DNA of 64,000 bases from Hydra vulgaris (Eukaryota > Cnidaria > Hydrozoa > Anthoathecata > Hydridae). Shown here one piece after another: positions 1-11,940 of the stretch. The DNA lies in NCBI RefSeq assembly GCF_038396675.1, contig NC_088934.1:43830001-43894000 (forward strand), written 5' to 3'. The notes under the pieces are model-generated. The model saw nothing but the letters and a program-made list of their open reading frames with translations. It searched no databases and was not told the origin of the DNA. The position numbers and the translations under genes were made by a program. Each line of letters starts with the position of its first letter. Positions within the stretch are counted from its first letter, which is position 1.

Positions 1-10
1 AGTCAAATAC

Positions 11-22
<12 letters not shown>

Positions 23-86
<64 letters not shown>
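23..86. repeat. (TA)n microsatellite
   Basis: Uninterrupted TA dinucleotide run at the left edge of the window, preceded by a short CATA run. Confidence 0.97.
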
Positions 87-88
<2 letters not shown>

Positions 89-1279
89 CTACAGTCAAAA
101 AATTATGTAGATAGAAAATGAAAAGAATAATAAGAATCTCTATGTAAACTAAAATAACTTGTTTTCACCTTAATCCTGTGCACTTAAAGAAAACAATTCT
201 CTTTATTTGCTTGTTAAAAAAGAAGTAGTTAAAAGACCAAACACTTCCCTCTTCTCCAAACGGATCAGTTTCCATATCAGGATGGTAGCTAAAAACATTT
301 TGATACTGTGAGTTTTTATGTTTGATCAAAAATGTTTAAAAAAAGTTTTCAAAAAACAAGTTTGAGCTTTTGTTTAACAAAGTTCAGAAAAAAAATATTT
401 GAAAAAGTAGAAATTTGTTCATGCGAGTTAAAAAATAAAACGTAAATTTAATATTGTATTTGAAAAAATTGTAAGCTTTTTTTTCCCAATCTTTGATTGT
501 TAAATTTAGATGATCTAATTGGCAATTTTTATTGGGTATTTTTTTTTAAACTGATTAATGATTTTTAATGCATATATGGCTAAAAAGGCCCACAGCATGT
601 CTTTGTGCCACAGCACTACAACTAACATTACCTAAATTTGCAATTTAATTTTTTTACTTTAGTGTACAATATTGGTAGAAAAAATTTTGAAATCTGCAGT
701 TGATTTGCATTTAATGATACAATCTAATTTTATAGATGTTTTTTTTGGTCTTCCCCTACACTCTTTTAAATCATATCTGCAATATTAATTTACAATAATA
801 TTATTTAATAATTGAATTGCTTATAAATAACAGTGAAGCAATATCATCTTCTTCTGTGAAATTTTTTTATTTATCTCACAAATTTAGATTTGTATATGCT
901 GAAACATGTTTAAGCTTTCATAACCTTCTATAAATTAAATGTAAACATTTAATAGGTTAATTCGAAAAGGCATCTTTTATCACCTTACTGTGCAATAACC
1001 TGTTTGATGTTGCAGAAAGCTTTTACACATGTAAGTATAACAATAAATACATTTACAAATATAATTAATTTACTATATTACTTAGTTTCCTATAGCTTAC
1101 TATAGGAAACAAAATGATTTTGTTTCCTATAGCTTAGTATACTAACATCTTATAATAATTAAAAACCATTAAGCTTTTTTAAAAAATAAATTAAAGTACA
1201 AAATGTTACTGGTCGGAAACTTTAGCACACCACTGTATATGATGCAACAACCATTTTTTTATCCTCTTAACTCAAAACA
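87..1279. other. Non-coding AT-rich stretch
   Basis: No supportable gene. This should be 3' intron sequence of MAF1 (minus strand), whose next exon was searched for here and not seen. The only structured feature is a double hairpin at 1085-1132: the 11-base word GTTTCCTATAG occurs three times in alternating orientation, so that 1085-1095 pairs with 1100-1110 and 1100-1114 pairs with 1118-1132. Confidence 0.5.
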
Positions 1280-1510
1280 CCTTGATAAATATACTGCCCT
1301 GTACTATTGCAAATATAGGTTAAGAACTCTGCACCTCTTGCATACAAACCTTGATAAATATACTGCCCTGTACTATTGCAAATAGGTTAAGAACTCTGCA
1401 CCTCTTGCATACAAACCTTGATAAATATACTGCCCTGTACTATTGCAAATAGGTTAAGAACTCTGCACCTCTTGCATACAAAGCCAGCATTCTACCACTA
1501 CAATCATACC
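1280..1510 (-). repeat. tRNA-derived SINE with a triplicated 67-bp body
   Basis: Read on the minus strand, 1510 to about 1440 looks like a tRNA-derived SINE head: TAGTGGTAGAATGCTGG resembles an A box and GGTGCAGAGTTC sits where a B box would be. The following segment is present three times head to tail (1416-1482, 1349-1415 and 1280-1348, about 67 bp each), so part of the head, including the B-box-like block, is duplicated with the body. The (A)GTAGTGGTAGAGYGCT core is shared with the SINEs at 29326, 50032 and 57261. It is a SINE relic rather than a tRNA gene, because no cloverleaf closes. Confidence 0.6.
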
Positions 1511-1979
1511 GCATTTATATTGCATGCTATCACTATCGTATTCATACTACAACATACCAACATAAATATAAAAAAACTTATTGACACAAACATATAAAAA
1601 CTTATCACAAGTTAAAGCAAAAACTTGTTTTCATAATAAAATAGTTTTTCTAGCAGTTTTTGAATTGTAACTAATCTTAGCAAACTTCACAACTAATTTC
1701 AACCTCTTTCAGCTTCTTAAAAATTCTGAATTCCTTTTATTTTGCAATAAAATAATATCATTGAAAGTACAACTTTTATTTTTATTGATTGTAGTTGTAT
1801 GCCAATCTTACTAGCTAAATGTTGAGAGGAGTTTTTCTAATTTGTAATTAACTTTATAACTTTGTTAAAAAAGCAAAAACTTTTTACATTAAACCTTTTA
1901 GAACTTTTTAAATTTTAATAATCTTTTTTCTGGTTTAAAAATTAAAAACCAGTATTAACTTTATTTGAAGAACTCTTAC

Positions 1980-2423
1980 CTGTATATCTGACAATTTTGT
2001 AAGTTAATCTCATCATTAATAGCTTTCCACATATCAGTACTTAAAATTGCAAATTCTTCGCCCATAGCTGTAGACAAGAGGGAGTTAACATTGTTAATAA
2101 CCCAAGGCAAATCTGGTTCTCTGCTAAACTCTTCTGATTTCACATGGGAAAACTCATAATCTGGAAATGATGCATTCAAAGTTGATATTAAAGTAAACAA
2201 CATTTTTCTGTTCATAACTAAAACTATATTAGAGGAATCTTCTTCAGTACTTGATAAACGACTGCGAGATTGAAATGTTGATTGTGGAGAAACACTGTTC
2301 TTTTGCACTTGAGACTCAGAAGGTGCCAAAGCCTCTAAATCTTTGGGACTATGGCCATGCATGTTAAGTTCTTTATATAGTCTTTTATCATTAGTAGTCA
2401 TTTTACATGAATAACTCTCAATG
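1980..2423 (-). CDS. MAF1: MAF1 homologue, coding exon 2 (RNA polymerase III repressor)
   Basis: MAF1 is the conserved repressor of RNA polymerase III, regulated by nutrient and TOR signalling. The exon runs from an acceptor at 2425-2424 (AG) to a GTAAGA donor at 1979-1974 and encodes about 148 residues. It opens with IESYSCKM and contains EFSREPDLPWVIN and NLQNCQIY. Each matches, in the same order, conserved blocks of animal MAF1 (IESYSCKM, EFSREPSLSWVVN, CDIYSYNPD). Between the blocks lies a Ser-rich linker, which in other animals carries the phosphorylation sites. The exon enters and leaves in phase 2; the two bases at its end (AG) would give the Ser that follows IY in the family. The acidic C-terminal blocks must be on an exon left of position 1. 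The first exon is at 10014-10096. Family identity is secure; the intervening 7.6-kb intron is inferred from matching splice sites and phase. Confidence 0.93.
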
Positions 2424-2579
2424 CTAAATTAAATAAAACAGTAAAAATTTTATAGAATTTACAAAATAATATTTATAGAATTTATAATTTTATTAAACAC
2501 AACATGCTTTAGAAAACAGTGAATAATATTTGTTTGCGTGTAAATTATAATCAACTAAATTTAAATTAACAGTAATATA

Positions 2580-2581
2580 TA

Positions 2582-2667
<86 letters not shown>
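2580..2667. repeat. (TA)n microsatellite at the outer edge of the foldback element
   Basis: TA run abutting the left end of the large inverted repeat that starts at 2668. The YIYIYI reading frame across it is a repeat artefact. Confidence 0.95.
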
Positions 2668-2669
<2 letters not shown>

Positions 2670-3461
2670 TCAAATCATTACATTTCAACCAATTTAAAGA
2701 AAACTTTGTGGGGCACCATCTCTGATTTTCCTGATTTTTACATATTGTTATGTGCATCATGTAGATAGGTTAAATTAAAAATTTCAGACTTCCAAGTACA
2801 ACAGTTCGGAAATTATAGGCTTACAAACATGACACAGTGGCCCCCCTCGATTTACAATTGGTCAAAACAGACTTTAGAGATGTATAACTTTTTTCTCACT
2901 TTCAACAAGTGTCTCATTTTTTCTAGAACTATTTTCTGGATAGTTCTCTCTTTTAAAAAGTGGTTTTTATTAACTTGTATTAAATTAGAAAAAAATTATG
3001 AGCTCCTCAACTTTGGAAAAAATCCTAAAAATGCTAAAATATGCCAAAACGAAACTAGCTGAAGCATTATTCTGTTCACCCACAAGATAGCTTTTCTGAT
3101 TAGCTACTACTGTCTGCAATAAACGGGCAAAATATAGGCAGCTTGTTGCAGTTTAGAACTTAAAAATATCTTAAAGCAAAATGTCCACACACCTAAAAAG
3201 TCCAATTTTCAACCATTTTGAGATGCTTGTAAATTTTTGTATGTTACTAGTTGTATGTTACTAGAAACCATTGCCCCTCTAATCTGTCAACTGGCCTATG
3301 TAAAGGGTGGAACTAATTATAAGTCATTTCTTAATAAGAGGAAAGATATGCTTGATTGTCCTCTCCTTGATCTGGTCTTTATAGTAGATAGGGGCACAAA
3401 TAAAGGGGACAGTAACTTTTTAGAGACCTTCATTATGGTTCAAATAAAGGTCTCTAAATTA

Positions 3462-3500
3462 ATTTAGATATTTAGGTACTTAATACCTAAATATCTAAAT
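3462..3500. repeat. Perfect 17-bp hairpin conserved in both foldback arms
   Basis: ATTTAGATATTTAGGTA (3462-3478) pairs with 3484-3500 across a 5-base loop. The same hairpin is present at about 6107-6146 in the right arm, so it predates the inverted duplication. The adjoining TTAGAGACC at 3420 and GGTCTCTAA at 3449 form a second stem. Confidence 0.85.
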
Positions 3501-4373
3501 AAATTTCAAAATGAAACCATTATTTCTTTAAATTCTATTTTATCATAGGTAATCAGTGGTGTTTATGCAGGCTGGGTTGGGAAGCGGGAGCGATCGCTCT
3601 CGATTTCTGACCACGGAAATAATATTTAGTTGCAAAAAACTGGCCAGGTTTTGCAGTCGTTTTGAGAACATTTTAATTTATGTGTGTCCGTGAAACAAAA
3701 AATTTTTGTTTTACGGACATACATGGAAACATACATAAAGCTGAATGTTCGTAAAACATCTTGGTGCGGAAGTATAAAAAGAATATTCGCGAACACTAAA
3801 AACCCGCCAAATCTACGAACAAACTAATTCTATTGGTTCAAAAATTACGCTGACTAAGCGAAATAAAGTTCTAGAGTTTTCTGTAGAATTGTTTTAAAAA
3901 TTGTATTATTCCAATTCGTTGATATTCTAGCATAAATTGTTTTAAGAATATAAATCATGCGAACTAATAATTTAATAATATGGCTCATTCTCGGAGCCAC
4001 ATCTGCAAAGCCGTAAATCTTTTAAACTAATATTATTTGTTTACAAAAATAAATGTTTTAAATATATATTTTTTAAATTGTCAAAATTTTGAAAGTTTAT
4101 TATGTATTATTGATTTTTATTAATATATTCTTATTTTATAATTAAAAGTATGTATTTTTTATGTAAATGTAATTATGTGTATCTTTTTTAATCTACTGTA
4201 ATCTTTTAAAGAAATTTTTACGATTCATTTGTTAAACAAAAAGACTTTCAACAATAATTGTATTTTCAATGAAATTGTTAATAATCATCGAAGTTAATAA
4301 AACTAATTATGAAATAAACTTAAAAGAAGTTTCTAATTACTAAACACAAACATGCATTAAAAAGTAACTCGCG

Positions 4374-4484
<111 letters not shown>

Positions 4485-4648
4485 TTATTAAATATAAAGA
4501 AAAGTTTTTATGTTCTTAGATATTGGTTTACTAGCTCTAAATATTTTCGCTTCAGTTGCGATTCTTACAAACTCGTTATTCTTTAAGTAAAAGTTTCTTT
4601 TTTGTCTTAAATACTAATTAAAATTAAAAAGCCCACTTGCTAAACATC

Positions 4649-5107
4649 ATTAGCGATATTGTAAAGCAGTTCCGCTTCCTCTTCATAAAGTATTTTCAGT
4701 TGATTTCTATCTTTTTAGTTGATTTCTATCTTTTTAGTTGATTTCTATCTAGTGAATTTAATTTCTACAGTAACACAATGATTTAATTATTTGATTGTTA
4801 ATCTTACTAAGAAGAATTGTTTCAAATATGTTAAAATTTTCACGCGAAACATTAAACTGTTACTTAAAAAAATTAACTTTTTTATTTATAAATAATTTAG
4901 CTTAAATAAAATTAAAGCTTGCGCTAGTTTTATTAGAATCATGTTAGACTTTTCGGGGCCGGGGGCTATTTTTATATTAGAGGCCTTTTTATGTGCCCCA
5001 CCGTGTTACTGTAGTAATTAACTAGATAAAAATCACCTAAAAAGATAGAAATCAACTAAAAATACTTTATAAAGAGGAAGCGGAACTGCTTTACAATATC
5101 GCTAATG
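4649..5107. repeat. Inner inverted repeat nested in the foldback loop
   Basis: The stretch beginning ATTAGCGATATTGTAAAGCA at 4649 recurs as its reverse complement ending at 5107, extending through the block containing GGAAGCGGAACTG. The left arm carries three tandem copies of a 19-bp AGTTGATTTCTATC unit (4697-4751) where the right arm has a partial counterpart. This looks like a MITE of roughly 460 bp. No coding potential. Confidence 0.75.
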
Positions 5108-5255
5108 ACTAAAAAAAAAAGTCTTCTAGATTATTTCGGGACCCGGGACTATAGCCCCCTTTAACCCCAACCCTCCTTTAGTCCAGCACTGGAAACAAGA
5201 CACGAGTATATAAATAAAAATTGTATGAAACTCTTTAATAAGTAAAAGAACATTT

Positions 5256-5297
5256 GTTTCCTTATCAAGCAATCGTAAGATTGCTTGATAAGGAAAC
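5256..5297. repeat. Perfect 19-bp hairpin, 4-base loop
   Basis: 5256-5274 (GTTTCCTTATCAAGCAATC) is exactly complementary to 5279-5297 with loop GTAA. Confidence 0.9.
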
Positions 5298-5626
5298 AAT
5301 AAATAACAATTTTATATTAAAAAATAACAATTTTATATTAAAAAATCTCGTCTAATTTTATAAAAAAATTATAAAAGAGCGATGTTTCGAAAATATTTGT
5401 TCTAAACGTAATTTATTTTGCATTAAGTTTTTTCGTGTTAAAAGTTATTTTCTCGATTTTTTTTTTTGTAATTGTCTCTCATCGGTCCAATTAATCTTTT
5501 TTGCGCTTTCTTTTTGTTTTTTGAAATATTCTCAAAACGACTAAAAATCTGGCCAGCTTTTCGCAACTAAATATTATTCCCGTGGTCAGTTATCAGAGCG
5601 ATCGCTCCTGCTTCCCGACCAAGCCT

Positions 5627-6050
5627 GGTGTTTATGTGGTCTGGCCCCCCCTCCCCCCACTAAGTTGAAGGGGAAAGGGGGTTTGGGGTGGTACCAATCA
5701 AAAAGGGAAGAAGGGCAACCAACTTACAAAGATATAAGCATTCATTTTCTAGCATGAAACATACATAATTATTTTCTAATGAATATACAGTCAAGGCCAT
5801 TAAATCTTTACTGCATTTTTTCATGCTTTTACCATAAGATTCAAATTTTCATAGTAACTATCAAAAATGTGTGCGAGATTTTCCAGCAAATATACAATGT
5901 AATGGTCTTAAAAGGGAATTAACAAAAGTTAATTAAATTATTAAAAGTTAGTTGAATTTGATTGGTGCCACCCCAAAACCCTTTCCCCCCTCTCACCCTC
6001 ACGTTAGTGAGTGGGGGGGGGGGGGAGGGGTCCAGACCACATAAACACCA
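5627..6050. mobile_element. 424-bp MITE inserted in the right foldback arm
   Basis: Terminal inverted repeats GGTGTTTATGTGGTCTGG at the left end and its complement at the right, followed by C-rich and G-rich subterminal tracts (CCCCCCTCCCCCC near 5645, a run of about 14 G near 6013). It interrupts the right arm where the left arm at 3558-3567 has only GGTGTTTATG between the same flanks. No reading frame of note. Confidence 0.8.
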
Positions 6051-6949
6051 CTGGTTACCTATGATAAAATAGAATTTAAAGAAATAATGGTTTCATTTTG
6101 AAATTTATTTAGATATTTAGGCATTAAGTACCTAAATATCTAAATTAATTTAGAGACCTTTATTTGAACCATAATGAAGGTCTCTAAAAAGTTACTGTCC
6201 CTTTATTTGTGCCCCTATCTACTATAAAGACCAGATCAAGGAGAGGACAATCAAGCATATCTTTCCTCTTATTAAGAAATGACTTATAATTAGTTCCACC
6301 CTTTACATAGGCCAGTTGACAGATTAGAGGGGCAATGGTTTCTAGTAACATACAACCGTTGATGATTGAAAAATAGGGTAATTTAAAAATGCTGGCATTT
6401 TTGGTGTGGATTTGACAAGTTTATAATGTTTGCATATTCAGATAGTTAGGTCTAATGGTCTTATATGCTGTTAATCTTAGATCAAAACAAAGTGTTAGAA
6501 AAATTTACAAGCATCTCAAAATGGTTGAAAATTGGACTTTTTAGGTGTGTGGACATTTTGCTTTAAGATATTTTTAAGTTCTAAACTGCAACAAGCTGCC
6601 TATATTTTGCCAGTTTATTGCAGACAGTAGTAGCTAATCAGAAAAGCTATCTGTAAAGACTTGTGGATTTTAGCATTTTTAATTTTTTTAAACTCGATTT
6701 ACGAAGACCATTCGTAAATCGAGGGGGGCCACTGTGTCATGTTTGTAAGGCTATAATTTCCGAACCGTTGTACTTGAAAGTCTGAAATTTCTAATTTAAC
6801 CTATCTACATGATGCACATAACAATATGTAAGAATCAGGAAAATCAGAGATGGTGCCCCACAAAGTTTTCTTTAAATTGGTTGAAATATAATGATTTGAC
6901 CCATATATATACACACAATTGTATATATATGAGTCAAATCTTGGAGAAT

Positions 6950-6996
6950 CTTGGAGAAAATTGTAACCAATTGCTTTGGTTACAATTTTCTCCAAG
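6950..6996. repeat. Perfect 21-bp hairpin, 5-base loop
   Basis: 6950-6970 starting CTTGGAGAAAATTG is exactly complementary to 6976-6996. It sits at the breakpoint between foldback flank and LINE sequence. Confidence 0.92.
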
Positions 6997-7940
6997 AAAG
7001 CTTCATTGGGACTCCCAATCAATCCGGATTTAAGAAAAACCATAGCACTTTTATGCCCTTTTTTTTTTTAAAAAGATATTTTAAACTTTTACCTGTCACA
7101 TGGCTCAAATATGCATGTAGCATTCATTGACATTAGTAAGGCCTTTGATAGAGTTTGCTTTAATACACTATTTATGAAACTCTCTAAAATTATCCCTGGT
7201 GTAACTTTATGCTTACTGATTGTCTGGTATGCTGGTCAAACAGCTCAGATCCAATGAGATGGGAAAATATCCAAAACATTTACCATCAGTAATGGAGTTT
7301 AATAAGGAGGTATACTTTCTCCTCTGCTATTTGATATATATAGTAACGATATTAGTGTTCTATTCAATAAAACTACTATAGGCTGCTGCTTGGGTCCATC
7401 TCTCATTAATCATCTTCTTTATGCTGATATTTTCCTGTGTGCACCATCAGCCAAAGGTCTCTAGATCTTACTTGACTTATGCTTGGAGTATGCTATGAAA
7501 CATGATATAGCTTATAACATTATAAAGTCTGAATAAATAGCCCTAATTTCACATTATCTAACATGGTTCTTACATAAATTACAAAATATAAATACCTAGG
7601 TCATTTGATCTTAAATGATATGCAGGATGACAAAGATATTCTAAAACAAGTTCACTCTATCTATGCTAAAGCAAACTTCATTCATAGAAAGTTCAGCACA
7701 ACACAAATACAAACAAAGATCATGTTATTTAATGTCTTTTGCAGTCCAATTTATGGACGTCAGTTATGGTACCATTGATGTTTAAATGGAGAGCTGAGTT
7801 ATATTTACAAGACTTACATTTTTTTTTCCATTGGGTTTTGTGTGTATTTAAGTGTGTTATTTTTCAATCCACTTTATTTTACCCATTGTATAATTATCAT
7901 CAAATTGAGCCTGTCAATAAATTTGATTGATTGATATATA
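6985..7940 (+). pseudogene. Non-LTR retrotransposon (LINE) reverse transcriptase, 3' half, decayed
   Basis: Frames with stops show, in order, QSGFKKNHSTF, an RT motif FIDISKAFDRV (about 7118-7150), GGILSPLLFDIYSNDI (about 7308-7355) and LLYADIFLCAP near 7418, where the catalytic YxDD has become YADI. The copy ends at about 7935 with a TTGATTGATTGAT tail, typical of CR1/L2-like LINE 3' ends. The 5' part is missing and is replaced by a perfect 21-bp hairpin at 6950-6996. It lies inside MAF1 intron 1, antisense to the host gene. Clade assignment beyond LINE is tentative. Confidence 0.78.
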
Positions 7941-8498
7941 ATATATAAATATATTTAATAAGGATTTTTTATTAGCTTATTTACTTTTATAGTTTTTTTG
8001 ATAGAAATTTATTTTCATGTTTGTATTTAGAAATCAATTCCGATTTTTTATTAAATAAAAATTATTGATTTGCTTGTGTAACTATTTCAAATTTTTCTTG
8101 TAGGCAAAATAGCATTTAGGAATGTTTAGGAAATTATATAAAAGCACTGTTTTAAGAATGGACCAATATAAAATAAAATCATTAAAATAAAAAATTCTGC
8201 TATATTCTCATTGAGTTTTTTTTCTTTTCTTTTTTTTCGTATAACAAGGCATTATTTATAGCTCTTTATAATTCTTTCCACATTTTCTGTGCAACTGTAG
8301 CTAACTTTAATTGTATTTTGATTGAATATTTTAAGCAATTAATTCGAGAACGGGAAATGTTTAGCTAACAATTTTGGGTTGAGTTTAATAGGTTGAACCA
8401 AATTATTTTTCTAGTTTTATTTCACTTTTTCACATTTTTTATATTATATGCACTACTATTAAATAATTCATTAATGTTGAATATTTCACTTAATAAAT

Positions 8499-8702
8499 CT
8501 AAAAAACATATAGTTCAACAAATTCACAAACTTCTGCTCCATTATAATTGCACGTTGTTACATCAAAGAAGTCAGTGTTTTTCTTCTTCCATACTTTTTC
8601 ATCAAAATAAAGCCTGCAATGCTTTATTACAGGAATTGTCCCTTCTGGACTAACTGTGCAGCTGTTTGCAAATTTAATTGTTGTACCTAAATTATATGGC
8701 AT
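8499..8702 (-). pseudogene. Fragment of a cnidarian transposon-encoded protein (possible RT-family)
   Basis: A 67-residue open frame contains VIKHCRLYFDEKVWKKKN followed by FFDVTTCNYNGAEVCEFVE. The pattern FDVTxxxxxGAExCExV is one I associate with a high-copy cnidarian retroelement polyprotein, but I cannot name the element with certainty. No neighbouring domain is intact. The overlapping plus-strand frame at 8393-8653 has no such motif and is rejected. Confidence 0.4.
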
Positions 8703-10013
8703 AAAAGTGATGATTGATCATGGTAATTACACCAGGATATCTAGTGACTATCGAACTCAATACCAAATTAAAAATAATGATAAAAAACTTAAACATTTTC
8801 TTAGGTAGCAACAGCGTTGTTTGATGTTTTTTTTTAGAAATGTATTTAAACTTCACTTCTGAAAAATAGAAAAATTAAGCTTGATTTTAATGTTATAATT
8901 ATGCATGATTGACACATTTTAATTTGACTTTATTGATGTTAAAAATTTAGTTGTTGTTTTTGTGCCAAATTAATGTTAAAGGAAGGTTAAAGTTTTTTTT
9001 TAAACTGTTAAAACATTTTTGGATATAACTGACACTTTATCTAAGCACCTTCTGAATATCAAAAAAAAAATCCTGACAAAATTAAATGATATTACAGTTA
9101 GCTATTTGAAATAAAAAATATAGGGGAGTAGAAACTAAATATAAACAAATAGATTATTGTTGGTATGTGCATATAAGTTGATTTACAGCAACAATTTTGT
9201 AATCAAAATATTTGGCTTTTTTATATGATAAAATGTGTGTGCTTGATGTATGTGTTGTTATTTTTTAAAATTTGATATGAATATATATGAATATTGATAT
9301 ATGTTTTATAAAAAGTAGAATAGCTAAACTTCATTTCGTGTTATTCTTTTTTGTAGTTATCAATGTTAATTATAAATTTACTCGTCTGAAAAACTTTAAC
9401 TTTGATCATATGTAAAATTAATATCAAAGGTGTGTTGAGGTTTTTATTAAATGTACTAGACCTGGTTTCAAAGCATATTTTCTATGTTCATGCCAAATTT
9501 TATTGAAAAAAGTTTATGCACCAGATACCTAGTTTCTTGTAGCAGAATATGTACTCAAGTTAAATTATTGTAATTAGAGAAAAATATTGCACAAATATCA
9601 ACAAAATTTTATAACAAAACTACCGTTAGCCGAAAGTGATATTCTAAAATTAGTTACAGTTTTATTGAGAAATTCTTGTAATCAGATTTTGTAACTTAAA
9701 TTTGCATAACATTTTGCAGAACTGTTACTTTTTTTAATGAAATTATCACTAATTTTAGCTTCTTTCCAATGATATATAATATTCAAATATATAAAAAGTT
9801 TGAAATTTTTATACACATACCTATTTATTGCATAAATACGTAGTAAAAATTGTAAATAAAATTAAAATTTTTATATACTGGATTTTAAAATCTACCAAGA
9901 TTAACTTGTAGTGAAATCTTTTAAAACATTAAAATCAAATTAATTAATGGATAAAAATTAAAACACATTGATACTTTAATATACCGTACATAACATTTGA
10001 AAATAAATTTTAC
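8703..10013. other. 5' part of MAF1 intron 1, nothing recognised
   Basis: AT-rich, with no open frame above about 60 codons and no inverted-repeat termini seen. It lies immediately downstream, in the sense of MAF1 transcription, of the exon 1 donor. Confidence 0.5.
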
Positions 10014-10096
10014 CTAGCCTGTATGTTGATGCTTTCTCCAGATACTGAAAGCGAAGAGCTTAAAGACTCAAATGTCATATTTTGTAAAAGCTTCAT
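10014..10096 (-). CDS. MAF1: MAF1 homologue, coding exon 1 with start codon
   Basis: The first 27 codons start at the ATG at 10096-10094 and begin MKLLQNMTFESLSSSLSV, matching the N-terminus of animal MAF1 (MKLLENSSFEAINSQLTV in human) in length and pattern. The exon ends with bases AG at 10015-10014, followed by a GTAAAA donor. That is phase 2, exactly the phase at which exon 2 enters (its first base is C at 2423). Joining them restores the family order: N-terminal segment, then IESYSCKM. A run of 13 A immediately precedes the ATG. The frame is too short for ORF callers to list. This N-terminal helix is part of the MAF1 core fold that binds Pol III. Confidence 0.9.
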
Positions 10097-10620
10097 TTTT
10101 TTTTTTTTTAGTATAAATTTTAAAAAAACCTGTAAAAGTTTGAGGTAGACTATAAACGTTTCTAAAGTAATAATTTTAAATATTAGAATAACTGCATTAC
10201 AAAAAAAACTAAATATGCAAACGCTATGAACAGTTCAATCACAATAATCAAAAAAAGAATAAATAAAAAAAATAAAACTTCCTATTATACAACAGAACTT
10301 GTATTACTTTTTTCAAGTTAAAAAAAAGTAAACAAAAACTTAATTCATCAAAGAAAAAAAAATTAATAATGGTATTAAGTAAGTAGGAGGACATAACACA
10401 TTACTCACCCGTATAGGTTTTTTTAGAAGCTCGCCGTAAATAAAGCAACTAAGAACTTTTGGGCAAAACCAGAAGGCTGTTTAAGTAACGGGCCGTGACT
10501 AGCGAAATTTAAAAAAAATGTGCAGCCGATATTTAAAAAATCAATACGATGAATATTATTTGTTTTAAAATACAATTGTTTTATTTAACGTCTACCTTGA
10601 TACTTTAGACAATGTAAAGA
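10097..10620 (-). promoter_or_regulatory. MAF1 5' flank, promoter not resolved
   Basis: This 0.5-kb stretch must contain the MAF1 transcription start or a trans-splice acceptor, since the MAF1 start codon is at 10096 and LINE debris begins at about 10620. A locally GC-richer patch at 10405-10510 (CTCACCCGTATAGG, AGCTCGCCGT, AACGGGCCGTGACTAGCG) stands out from the AT background. No TATA element at a convincing distance could be chosen. Confidence 0.35.
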
Positions 10621-11440
10621 TTGATAAAAATTTATAAAACAATTTATAAATTGACGGAAAACAATTTCTTACACGGCAAACAATTTGGATTAAAAAAAAA
10701 CTACTCAACCAACCATGCTATAATTGAGCTAGTAAGTCATATATCTAATGCTTTTTGTAATGATTGCTTTACGTTAGGAGTTTTTATTGATCTTTCTAAA
10801 GCTTTTGACACCGAAAATAACATTCTTCCAAAAAAAATTGAAGTGTATCGAGTAAAAAATGATAACTTACTTTGGTTTAAAGATTATTTATCAAACAGAA
10901 AACAATACATTCAGTACGAAACAACAAAAAGCACCATAAATTGCGGGGTTTCCCAAGGTTTTCTCAAATTTTACTCTATATAAATGATTTAAATTCAACA
11001 TCAAACTTATCAAATTTAATCTTATTTGCGGATGACTCCAGTTTGTTTAATTCACATAAAGACACTAAGAACCTTTTTAACATGGTTAACAAAGAACTAC
11101 ATAAAATAAACGAATGGTTCATGTGTAACAAACTCTCTATGAAAGGCAAAAAGAATAAATTCATCTCACCGATATTTTAACCCTAAAATTAAAAATATCT
11201 CCACCGATATTTTAACCCTATTTTAGAGAAATAAACCCTACAAAATGCTCATATAACAACTTTGTCATCCCAAAGTTTACATTAAAGCTAAATTCATACT
11301 CAGTCCAACACTGCGGACCTTATATGTGGAAACTTTTCCCCCAAATTTTTACTCTCAAGAAAAATACACTTGAACAATTCATATTTGAATCAAAGCGTAT
11401 TTTTTTTCCACGGACTTAAATTTTCTTTTTCTTTTTTAGT
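10621..11440 (+). pseudogene. LINE reverse transcriptase fragment (jockey/CR1-like), frameshifted
   Basis: Frame 1 (10621-10983) carries GKQFGLKKNYSTNHAI, FIDLSKAFDTENN (palm motif A), WFKDYLSNRKQYIQYE and CGVSQGFLKF, a damaged copy of the G-V-P-Q-G-S motif. After a frameshift near 10960, frame 2 shows YINDLNSTSNLS and LILFADDSSLF, the catalytic FADD box (about 11025). Near 11265-11410 the C-terminal NSYSVQHCGPYMWKLFP block typical of these ORF2 proteins is legible. The endonuclease and 5' end are absent. It is dead by frameshift and truncation but retains its catalytic Asp pair. Confidence 0.82.
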
Positions 11441-11940
11441 AAAAAAATATAAACTAGCACAATTTATTTCTTTTATTTGCTTTTACTTTTATTTGTTCTA
11501 AATCTATTTTTAAAAAAGAAGTTATATATTAACAGTTATATAAATTTTGAAACGTTGTTTTACACATTTTATGTATTTTTTATAACATGCATTTATCACG
11601 AATTTATATATTTCATTGTAAAAAACGCCCTGTAATGAAGCCATAATGGGGCTTAGTGATAAGACAAACTGATGTCTTCTTCTTGCTCCAGCCAATTGTT
11701 TGATTATCTATGTTATTTTATAAATTGTAACTTTCTACCACAAAATTAAAAAAAAAAATTTTAATTAAAATTTTTATTTTATTTTATTAATAATATGAAA
11801 TAAGATGAAAATTAAACAGCGATTCTTTGCTTGATTTTCATTCCTTTACATGTATGATTTATTGAATTTCCTGTATATGTGTTAATTGTTTTGTGTGTTT
11901 TCCCTGATTACTTGTCATGCGCAATGCCATTTCTCCAAAT
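11441..11940. other. Probable LINE 3' UTR and AT-rich spacer
   Basis: No coding signal. The segment CGCCCTGTAATGAAGCC near 11627 may be the 3' UTR of the preceding LINE; this is a guess from position only. Confidence 0.3.

Noticed and set aside
6809..7033. Small frame starting MMHITICKNQENQRW also present at 2566-2760
   Set aside because: It is present because the two foldback arms are inverted copies; it runs into different sequence in each arm and has no family.
8393..8653. 86-codon plus-strand frame
   Set aside because: Antisense to the better-supported transposon fragment at 8499-8702; hydrophobic, AT-driven composition.
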